Shown: piece by piece, positions 1-6,500 of the stretch | Layout: each line of letters starts with the position of its first letter | Numbering within the stretch: position 1 is the first letter of the stretch | Source of the DNA: CAYHWW01 sp964360145 | GTDB lineage: Bacteria > Bdellovibrionota > UBA1018 > CAYHWW01 | Assembly (NCBI GenBank): GCA_964360145.1 | Contig: CAYHWW010000144.1 | Span: forward strand, 1 to 8,594 | Length of the DNA: 8,594 nt | Direction: 5' to 3' | Program-made: the position numbers and the translations under genes | Notes under the pieces: model-generated | Databases searched by the model: none | What the model was told of the DNA's origin: nothing | What the model saw: only the letters and a program-made list of their open reading frames with translations

Positions 1-1554
1 GTAGCTCTGCACCGCATTATCCGCATAGTTGTGCTCGCTCTGCACGTCGCTGCTCATCGCCACCCACTCGCTGTCGCTGGGACCCGGACGCGTGGGCGTA
101 CGGTTGGCAATGGCGTTGGCGATGTTCAAGCGACCACCAGCCACCGTCTTCCGCTGCAGAGCCCGGGTGGGCTCAGCGGTTGCGATGAGGCGGGCCTTGA
201 TGTCGGCATAGCTCATGCCGCGGTTGAGGGACCACAGCAGCGCCGAAGCACCTGCCACGTGGGGGCAAGCCATGGAGGTCCCAGACAGGGACTCATAGCT
301 GTTACCAGGCACGGAACTCCAAATACGCACGCCGGGGGCGCCGATGTGCACCAAGCGGGCTCCGTAGTTGGAGAAACTCGCCAGAGCATCCTTGTTGTCG
401 ATGGCCGCAACGGCCAGAACGTTCTCCACTTGATACCCCGCAGGGTAAGTGGGCCGAGCGTCGTTATTATTGCTCTCGTTGCCAGCAGCCGCCACAAAGA
501 GGATGCCCGCGTCACGGGCTTCTTTAATGGCGTCTTCCATGGCCTTGGAGTAACCACCGCCGCCCCAGGAGTTGGACATCACGTTGGCGTGCATCTTCGT
601 CGCGTACTTGATGGACTCCACCGCAGCCGTCAGGGACCCGCTGCCTTGGGCAGACAGGAACTTGATGGGCATCAAGGACACCTGCCAGCTCACGCCAGCA
701 ACGCCCTTGCCGTTGTCGCCCACGCCGCCGATGGTGCCGGAGCAATGGGTGCCGTGGCGGTTGTCGTCCATGGCATTGTTGGTGTTCGCCTCGAAGTTCC
801 AGCCCTGAACGTCGTCGATGAAACCGTTGCCGTCGTCATCCACGCCGTTTCCAGCCACTTCACCGTGGTTGGTATAGGCATTGGCGGCCAAGTCCTCGTG
901 GGTCAGATCAATGCCGGTGTCGATGACAGCGACGATGATCTCACGGGAGCCGGTGCCGACGCCCCAAGCCGCGGTGGCGCCGATGTCCACGCCGGTGGTG
1001 CCCGCCTGACCGCTGGAGTCGCTTTGGCCGGTGTTCAGCATGCCCCAAAGATTGCCGAAATCGCTGTCATTGGGAGTACGGCCCCCGCCGTTGTTCCAAT
1101 CGCTGCCAGGGTCGCCCCACACGGGGTTGTTGCCCCAACCAGGGCTTCCGCCCCAACCGGGGTTGCCGCCCCACCAATCGTCCTTAGCGACGCCGCGGCT
1201 GGGAGGTTCGACGTTCGTGCGGTAAATATAGTTGGGTTCGGCGTATTCCACGTCAGCGGAGGATTCCAGCTGGCGGAGCGCCTCTTTTGTCGTCATTTTC
1301 GTGCGCACGATCACTTTTGCGAAGCGATCGTCGGTTTTAAAGCTGGTGACCCGGGTGGAGAGAGTGCCAAAACTGCGCACAAGCCCCTTGGCCTGGATAC
1401 CGCTCTTGAACTTCACGACAAACTCGCCAGCGCGATGCTCGGCGAAACCGCCCTTGGGTGCGGGAGCCGCTTCGGCGCGGAACCCCGCAAAGGCCAACAA
1501 TACCACCGATGCTAATAAGGCCAGTGGCCTAACGTTACGGAATCCGTTCCTCAT
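1..1554 (-). CDS. Secreted subtilisin-like serine protease (peptidase S8), C-terminus outside the window
   Basis: The frame runs from ATG at 1554 to the window edge without a stop, giving 518 residues. A strong ribosome site, AAGGAGG (1559-1565), lies 4 nt before the ATG. Residues 1-30 form a Sec signal peptide with likely cleavage after AEA. Residues ~43-113 resemble an I9 inhibitor propeptide (EFVVKFKSGI to VEYAEPNYIYR). Residues 125-160 are a Trp/Gly/Asn/Pro-rich spacer. The catalytic domain follows: Asp212 (IDTGID), His267 (HGTHCSG), oxyanion Asn359 (AAGNE) and nucleophile Ser427 (GTSMACPH). An acidic loop at 236-248 (NGVDDDGNGFIDD) probably binds calcium. After residue ~484 a Thr/Pro/Ser linker leads to a segment (SEHNYADN) that could begin a P- or CUB-like accessory domain, but too little is visible. 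By family, such enzymes are exported as zymogens and degrade extracellular protein. All catalytic residues are intact, so activity is expected. The substrate is unknown. Confidence 0.95.
   Translation of the reverse strand, partial: MRNGFRNVRPLALLASVVLLAFAGFRAEAAPAPKGGFAEHRAGEFVVKFKSGIQAKGLVRSFGTLSTRVTSFKTDDRFAKVIVRTKMTTKEALRQLESSADVEYAEPNYIYRTNVEPPSRGVAKDDWWGGNPGWGGSPGWGNNPVWGDPGSDWNNGGGRTPNDSDFGNLWGMLNTGQSDSSGQAGTTGVDIGATAAWGVGTGSREIIVAVIDTGIDLTHEDLAANAYTNHGEVAGNGVDDDGNGFIDDVQGWNFEANTNNAMDDNRHGTHCSGTIGGVGDNGKGVAGVSWQVSLMPIKFLSAQGSGSLTAAVESIKYATKMHANVMSNSWGGGGYSKAMEDAIKEARDAGILFVAAAGNESNNNDARPTYPAGYQVENVLAVAAIDNKDALASFSNYGARLVHIGAPGVRIWSSVPGNSYESLSGTSMACPHVAGASALLWSLNRGMSYADIKARLIATAEPTRALQRKTVAGGRLNIANAIANRTPTRPGPSDSEWVAMSSDVQSEHNYADNAVQSY
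1111..1164 (-). repeat. Gly-Trp hexapeptide repeat within the protease spacer
   Basis: Three imperfect 18-bp units encode NPGWGG, SPGWGN and NPVWGD (residues 131-148). They are flanked by more Trp and Gly (DDWWGG before, DPGSDW after). The block sits between the I9-like propeptide and the start of the catalytic domain (around FGNLWGMLNTGQ), where proteolytic maturation would be expected. The low-complexity composition points to a flexible, aromatic, surface-exposed segment. Confidence 0.8.
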
Positions 1555-1613
1555 GGGTCCTCCTTGAACCGTGCCTTGCGCTTCCATGCGCAGTTGAATA
1601 TGTTGTTGCTTCA

Positions 1614-1642
1614 ATTTTTGTAGGCATTGGCTTGCAAGTCAA
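1614..1642 (-). promoter_or_regulatory. Possible sigma70-type promoter for the S8 protease
   Basis: On the minus strand, TTGACT (1637-1642, five of six matches to TTGACA) is followed 17 nt later by AAAAAT (1614-1619, four of six matches to TATAAT). It lies in the 139-bp AT-rich gap between the divergent protease and dcd genes and would leave a leader of roughly 50 nt. The -10 is weak and sigma factor preferences in this lineage are unknown. No convincing promoter was found for dcd in the opposite direction. Confidence 0.35.
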
Positions 1643-1693
1643 CCAGATCCAACAAAAATATTTTACAAACTTAATTTACGCGGGGAGGCAAAC

Positions 1694-2254
1694 ATGTCGA
1701 TCAAATCAGATCGGTGGATCACAAGAATGGCACTCGAGAAGAAGATGATCGAGCCCTTTGAGCCTCGACAAGTGCGCAAGGGCGTCATTAGCTACGGCGT
1801 GTCATCCTACGGCTATGACGTGCGTGTCGCNNNNNNNNNNGAGTTCAAGGTATTCACAAACATCAATAATACCGTGGTGGATCCCAAGCATTTCGACCCT
1901 AATTCCTTCGTCACGGTGAAGAGTGACGTCTGCATCGTGCCGCCCAATTCCTTCGCTTTGGCGCGCACCGTCGAATACTTCCGCATCCCGCGCAACGTGC
2001 TCACCATTTGCTTGGGCAAGAGCACCTATGCGCGTTGCGGCATCATCGTCAATGTCACACCCTTCGAGCCAGAGTGGGAAGGCATCGTGACCCTTGAGAT
2101 CAGCAATACGACGCCGCTGCCCGCCAAGATTTACGCCAATGAAGGCATCGCCCAGGTGCTGTTCTTTGAAAGCGACGAGGAATGTGAAGTGTCCTACGCC
2201 GACAAGAAGGGCAAGTACCAAGGGCAGCATGGCGTGGTGTTGCCTCGGTTGTAG
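1694..2254 (+). CDS. dcd: dCTP deaminase (Dcd)
   Basis: Dcd deaminates dCTP to dUTP in the cytoplasm, supplying dUMP for thymidylate synthesis. The product is about 184-186 residues, as in the proteobacterial family (E. coli's is 193). Start ATG 1694 has GGGGAGG (1682-1688) 5 nt upstream. Visible family features are the N-terminus MSIKSDRWI, the block GVISYGVSSYGYD (30-42), PPNSFALARTVEYFRIPR (83-100), the phosphate-binding segment GKSTYARCG (108-116) and TPFEPEWEG followed by TLEISN. Glu135 (numbered across the N gap) matches the catalytic glutamate of known dCTP deaminases. The C-terminal segment GKYQGQHGVVLPRL is also typical. Ten N at 1831-1840 hide a few residues after V45. A bifunctional dCTP deaminase/dUTPase cannot be excluded from sequence alone, but similarity to the proteobacterial form favours a plain deaminase. 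The gene is alone on this strand, divergent from the protease and convergent with the ATPase. Confidence 0.95.
   Translation: MSIKSDRWITRMALEKKMIEPFEPRQVRKGVISYGVSSYGYDVRVXXXXEFKVFTNINNTVVDPKHFDPNSFVTVKSDVCIVPPNSFALARTVEYFRIPRNVLTICLGKSTYARCGIIVNVTPFEPEWEGIVTLEISNTTPLPAKIYANEGIAQVLFFESDEECEVSYADKKGKYQGQHGVVLPRL
1831..1840. other. Assembly gap (10 N) inside dcd
   Basis: Ten undetermined bases interrupt dcd between codon 45 (Val) and the segment EFKVFTN. The frame is open on both sides. Remembered proteobacterial Dcd proteins have only two residues (Ala or Ser, then Asp) between the equivalent Val and EFK. The bases gc before the gap already start an Ala codon, so the true gap is probably 4 nt and the 10 N a placeholder. 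This is inference from the family, not seen directly. Confidence 0.9.
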
Positions 2255-2258
2255 AGGA

Positions 2259-3425
2259 TCAGCTCCAATGGCCCCAAGGGACCACGCTGATGCTCTTTGA
2301 CAAGGGTCCTGGTCGATCAGTTGGCGCAGCAAGGATGCCGTGCTTGAGCCTCAGGGTTTTCATGGCACCGGCCAATGCACGTTCTTCGTAGCTAAGCGTG
2401 GCACCAGTAGCCGCAGTAATCTTGATGGCCGTGCGTTCATGAATTAAGTCGACGGGGCTCCCGTGAGTGCTCTTGTAATAAACCGGGCGCAGCGGCGTAC
2501 CCGCGTACTCGTGCTGAGCCTGGATTTCCTTGAGCAGAAACGCACGCGCCAAAGATAGCGTTGCCCCTTCGCCAAACTCGGATCCCATGAGGTATTTAGC
2601 AAGCCCGCTGTCGCTCAAAACCCAAGCGTCATCACCCACGCCCTCTTCATGAATGGGAACTTTTGTGAGGAGAAATACGTCTTCCATGGCCGCTAAATAA
2701 CGTCGCACCGTTCTCGATCCTTGTTTAAAAGCACGCAACACGGGAAGATCACCATTTCTCATGAGCACCGCCATCTGTCGCAACAGGGACCAGGCCACGT
2801 CAGGGTCGTAGTTCTTGCCGAAAACCCGGGATACGTCGCGAATCATCGCGGTCTCCAGCCAGTTTTGAAAATACGAGCTCCGTTGCTTCGAGTCACGGAT
2901 GAATGCTGGAACTGGCAATCCCCCACCCGCCAATGACTTGATCACCTCTTCCGTGGAGAAACGGGCCTTTTCGCTGTGCAACAAAGCGGCACGCCGTGGC
3001 TGCCATTCTTTTTCATGAGCTTCCGCCATGGTGAATGGGAAGAGCCTCATCAGACCAATGCGCCCCGTAAGGGACTCCCTGATGCCCAATCGCGCACTAA
3101 AGCTGGTTGAGCCCGTGAGGAAATACGTGCCGGGCCGCTTGTCGCGATCGACCCGCAACTTGATGGCATCAAAAAGGTTGGGCGCCTTCTGTACCTCATC
3201 AATGACCACAGGCGTTTCGAGCTTAGAAAGCAGATTCTTAGCCGAGGCCAGGGCGTCTTCCCGCACCTCTTCGTCATCGAGGCTCACCTGATGGGGAATC
3301 TTGAACTGTTGGCAAAGCAGTGTTGTTTTACCGCACTGCCTGAGCCCAAGAACCCCCACCACGGGCCAAAAGGACCCGAGCTTCTTCAGATGACTTAAAG
3401 CATGGCGAGCGTGTTGGTGGGGCAC
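2259..3425 (-). CDS. AAA_14/DUF4143-type P-loop ATPase
   Basis: The product has 388 residues, close to the 370-420 usual for the family. Walker A is GLRQCGKTT (27-35, Lys33), Walker B is VVIDEVQ (73-79) and a sensor-like TGS sits at 104-106, followed by GRIGLMRLFPFT (121-132). The motif AGGGLPVPA (166-174) and the winged-helix-like region ~195-260 match the usual transition into DUF4143. In typical members the C-terminus carries a nuclease-like pattern ending in E-V-D and E-V-K. Here it reads SPVD (323-326) and AIK (333-335), so both acidic positions before Val/Lys are lost and nuclease activity is unlikely. The start is GTG at 3425; no earlier ATG or GTG is in frame before a TAA at 3465-3467, and no Shine-Dalgarno sequence precedes it. 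The gene ends 4 bp from the dcd stop, tail-to-tail. Its GC content looks lower than its neighbours'. The family is widespread and patchy, with mostly unknown function; no partner gene is adjacent. Confidence 0.9.
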   Translation of the reverse strand: MPHQHARHALSHLKKLGSFWPVVGVLGLRQCGKTTLLCQQFKIPHQVSLDDEEVREDALASAKNLLSKLETPVVIDEVQKAPNLFDAIKLRVDRDKRPGTYFLTGSTSFSARLGIRESLTGRIGLMRLFPFTMAEAHEKEWQPRRAALLHSEKARFSTEEVIKSLAGGGLPVPAFIRDSKQRSSYFQNWLETAMIRDVSRVFGKNYDPDVAWSLLRQMAVLMRNGDLPVLRAFKQGSRTVRRYLAAMEDVFLLTKVPIHEEGVGDDAWVLSDSGLAKYLMGSEFGEGATLSLARAFLLKEIQAQHEYAGTPLRPVYYKSTHGSPVDLIHERTAIKITAATGATLSYEERALAGAMKTLRLKHGILAAPTDRPGPLSKSISVVPWGHWS

Positions 3426-3431
3426 ATAAGT

Positions 3432-3460
3432 AGTATAAATATTTGTATCTATTAATGCAA
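3432..3460 (-). promoter_or_regulatory. Putative promoter for the ATPase, giving a near-leaderless transcript
   Basis: Minus strand: TTGCAT (3455-3460, weak -35), a 17-nt spacer, and TATACT (3432-3437, five of six matches to TATAAT). Six nt (ACTTAT) separate this -10 from the GTG at 3425, so transcription would begin at or next to the start codon. That fits the missing ribosome site. Both hexamers lie wholly or partly in the inverted repeat, so a protein bound there would block polymerase. Confidence 0.5.
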
Positions 3461-3471
3461 ATATTTATACT
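3443..3471 (+). promoter_or_regulatory. Mirror promoter-like sequence on the plus strand of the inverted repeat
   Basis: Because the repeat is symmetric, the plus strand carries TTGTAT (3443-3448), a 17-nt spacer and TATACT (3466-3471). It would fire into the 3' end of the large gene ending at 3512, giving antisense RNA, since no plus-strand gene follows. It may be only a by-product of the symmetry. Confidence 0.25.
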
Positions 3472-3486
3472 ACTTATGTCAATTCA

Positions 3487-3503
3487 GCATCAGGTGCTGA
3501 TGC
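3487..3503 (-). terminator. Small hairpin after the large secreted-protein gene, possible weak terminator
   Basis: GCATCAG and CTGATGC form a 7-bp stem around a 3-nt loop, 8 nt past the TAA at 3512-3514. No T-run follows on the minus strand, so intrinsic termination would be poor. The larger AT-rich inverted repeat follows 7 nt later and could add a second structure to read-through RNA. Confidence 0.3.
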
Positions 3504-3511
3504 GCGACCCC

Positions 3512-6500
3512 TTACCCCCCCGTCCGGCAAGGCGCTCCTTCTTCCGTCGCCCGGCGTACGCGGGCCTCGATGTCGGCGTCGCTGAGGCCGCGTTTGCGGC
3601 GTAATGTTTCTAGGGCGGCGATCTCAAGCACGGCGGCGTCTCGGGCCCGGGAGCGGCCGCTGGCGGTCATGTCCCCCTCCTCCAAGTGCCGGGCCCAGGC
3701 GGGCAACTCGCCGCGGTTGATCGCAGCCAGCGTACCCACCACATCGTCCCGGCTGATGCGGACTTCTAGCGGGATATGGCTGCCGGTGAAGTTAGCTTCC
3801 ATATCATTGATGAAGGCACCCAGTTCAGGAGTCACTTCTGTGCGACCCATGGCGGTGGCCACGCGACGGGCCATGGCTTGGGATGCAGCGCTGTCCACGA
3901 TGCTGCGGGCCATCTCCGGCGTCATGTCACGGAGCCGCAGGGGCCGACCGTTGTGAATCACCGGTTCATTGCGCTCATCGAGTACGAAGCCGCGGCGGCG
4001 GATTCTCTCTCTGGTGGAAAGGCCGGCCTCTTTCATACGCGTATTTTGTTCCTGATCAAGCCAGCGGGTGACGTCGCCCCGGGCTCGCACGCCTTCCCTG
4101 CTGAGCTCGCCCTCCATCCGACGGAAGGTGCTGAGCGCATCAGTCACAGCGCGGCGATTACCCGGCGTTTTATTTGCGCGGAATGCCTCTTCTGCCGTGG
4201 TGAGGGCAGTGCGTGCGGTGTGGTAGCGCCCGGTGATGCCCCGTAGGGCAGCACTGACTTCATTGAAGGTTGCAGGAATACGAGTGGGCACGACGAGGCC
4301 CAGGATGGCGTAGCCGATGGCGGGCGCCAGGGCGGTGGCCGTTTCTGTGGCCTCCATGGCGGCCCGGGTTTCAGCGAGGCCATCACAGGAGGAATGATCG
4401 CCGCCCAAACAGCGGGCCGTGCGATTGGCATATTCCTCACGAACCGCGTGGGTGGAATAAGCACCCATGCCCGCACCAAAGGCGGTGAACGCGCCCATCA
4501 CGGCAAGCTCTCGCGCCGTGGTCGAGGCGACGCCTACGACGGGGGCTGCCAGCATGCGCCCAACACCCCCGACCGCTGCTCGCCCTGCGGCGTAGGCGAC
4601 TTCAGCGGGAGTGGCGACGCGCCCCAGCTCCACACCGGTGACTACGGCACGCACCATGCCGGTGCGCAGCTCCTGCTCCATACTGGTGACTGCGGCACGC
4701 ACCACGCCGGTGCGCAGTGCGTTGGCAGCGGCTCGCGCCGGCGCCAATGCAAGATTCTCGACCACACCGCCCACAATGGAGACACAAGCTAAGATGTCCA
4801 AGGGTGCCGTGCCGATATCGATGAGAGTTCCCACCATTTCCCCCGGGGCAATGCGCGCGGGGGAATGTTCCATGGCATGGCGATAGGACGCAGTATTCAG
4901 GTAGGGGCACATGCGCCTCACGTGGCGACGCACGTAGCGGCAATATTCCGGCAGGCTGCGATCATTCAAAGCAGCATCGGGGCCATTGGGCACGGGCACT
5001 GACGCCCGACCACCACAAGAGAGCAGCTCCGCCATTTGAGCGGGGTCACCCATGGCCTCGTCGGCGAAGGCCCGAGGATTTTCGCACCAGCTGCTGATCT
5101 GACGACCTAAGGCATCGGTGCCAAACATTTCACGATCGGAGCTGGCGACCTCACTTCTCACAGCTGAGGTGTCCGCGTCACTAACCCCCGCGAGGCGGGA
5201 ATAGAGGGGCTTGCCTCCTGGTGTCATCACGTTGCCCAACTCAACCTGCGATCCGAGGATAGTCGCTCTGCGGGCGAGGTTGGCCTCCAGGAGAGTCATG
5301 TTCGCGGAGCAGCGATCAGAGGCAGAGGTGACATCCTGCACCAACGCCGTAGTGGGTGCGCGGCTCACGTCAGTGGCGTTCCCAGGGTAAACGGGCAAGC
5401 CGTACTGATCCCGCAGGGGCTCACCATTTTCGCCGACCACGGGCAGGGTTGCGCACATGAGCACGCGCTCCGCCTCAGTGAGAGCGGCACCATCGGCACG
5501 ACGACAGCTGCTGCGACATTCGGCTGCAGGGCGGCCCGCGGCGGAACACGTCACATGAACTGGTCCGGTGGGGCGCGAACTCCCAGTGTTGGCTTCGGCC
5601 CGGCGCCCCCGGGTGCCTGTCACTAAGCGGCAGGCACCGGTGTAGGCCGACGAGGCCACGGCATTATTGATCGAACTTGCGATGAACAACCCACCGCGAA
5701 TGATGGACTGGCAGGGGATGGCCTGACCCCATCCTTCCGTGAAGAAGCGGCTCATATTGTCTAAGTTTTCGCTGGCGGGCTTGGACTCGTCGTAGAAATC
5801 CCGCATGAGCACGGCGTTGTCTTCGTCGATCTGACGCAGGATTGCCGCCGCACGGGCCATGCCGGTTCCAAAATTTCCGCCTTCCGCTGTAGGTGCTGGG
5901 CGATTGATTCCCGCTAAAGAGCGGTCAGTGAGGCTTGAAATGAAATCTCTCAACGCGGGATTGCCGCCGCATCGCGCACTCAAGCCGCGAACGAGGGCTT
6001 CCACATTGCTGCCTGCGGGACTAGGGCGTTCCGCCAAGGCCCGATAGCCCTTGAACTCCCGTTCGAGACGCAAGCGCACCATGGAGCTGAAAAAGCGAGC
6101 ATTGGAAAAGTCCCCATCGCCGCCGTCAGGGGCATTCTCACGGGCCGTGGCCTCTTCTCCTACAGCACCCAAAGCAGCGGCAAGATCGCCGCCCAGGGGT
6201 GTACCGTCAGTGGGCACCGTGCAAGCAGCAGCGGCAGCGTCCGCCGCGGAGGCCACATATGCGGGGCATCCCGCAATGGCAGTGCGACGATCCCGTGCGG
6301 TGCTCTCGAAGAGCGCGCCGAAACTCAGGGCGTGATTGGTATCAGATCCGTTGCGGGGAGCCGTGCGAGCGCCGGTGCCCCCATGTCCCCCTTCACCACG
6401 GTGGTCGGCCACTTTGGAGCCGTGTTCAGAGCCACCGCGGGGGTCGCTCTTTGCCGCGCTGCCGCGATCCTCGGGGTTAAGCGAGGGGCCGGTGCCATCA

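Larger units (their letters stand above)
3424..3479. repeat. Perfect 22-bp AT-rich inverted repeat at the ATPase start
   Basis: The arms at 3424-3445 and 3458-3479 are exact reverse complements, one beginning ACATAAGTAG and the other ending CTACTTATGT. They surround a 12-nt centre, TATCTATTAATG. Each arm contains the 8-bp palindrome AAATATTT (3437-3444 and 3459-3466), and the two copies are 22 bp apart, about two helical turns. GC content of the arms is about 18 percent, in strong contrast to the surroundings. The left arm overlaps the ATPase GTG start. It could be an operator for a dimeric regulator, a cruciform, or the end of a mobile unit. It lacks the GC stem and U-tract of an intrinsic terminator. 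Confidence 0.95.

Noticed and set aside
31..1515. A 494-codon open frame on the plus strand
   Set aside because: It lies wholly antisense to the S8 protease, whose catalytic motifs are all present. Its translation is His/Val/Gly/Ala-rich with no domain, as expected of a shadow frame in GC-rich DNA.
1802..2332. A 176-codon minus-strand frame opposite dcd
   Set aside because: It overlaps dcd, crosses the N gap and runs into the ATPase 3' end; dcd explains the region.
1694..3425. dcd plus ATPase as a phage-defence pair (nucleotide depletion)
   Set aside because: The Dcd matches the housekeeping proteobacterial enzyme, the genes are convergent rather than co-transcribed, and no other defence gene is nearby.
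3425..3427. ATG overlapping the ATPase GTG start
   Set aside because: This ATG is in a different frame (ATG-TGC-CCC) from the Walker motifs; the in-frame start is the GTG at 3425.
3424..3479. Inverted repeat as an intrinsic terminator
   Set aside because: The stem is almost all A/T with no GC core and no terminal U-run; its overlap with a start codon and promoter hexamers fits an operator better.
3776..4246. Plus-strand frames of 130-156 codons opposite the large secreted-protein gene, here and at 6332-6906
   Set aside because: They are antisense to one continuous frame with a signal peptide and regular cysteines; compositions are typical shadows.
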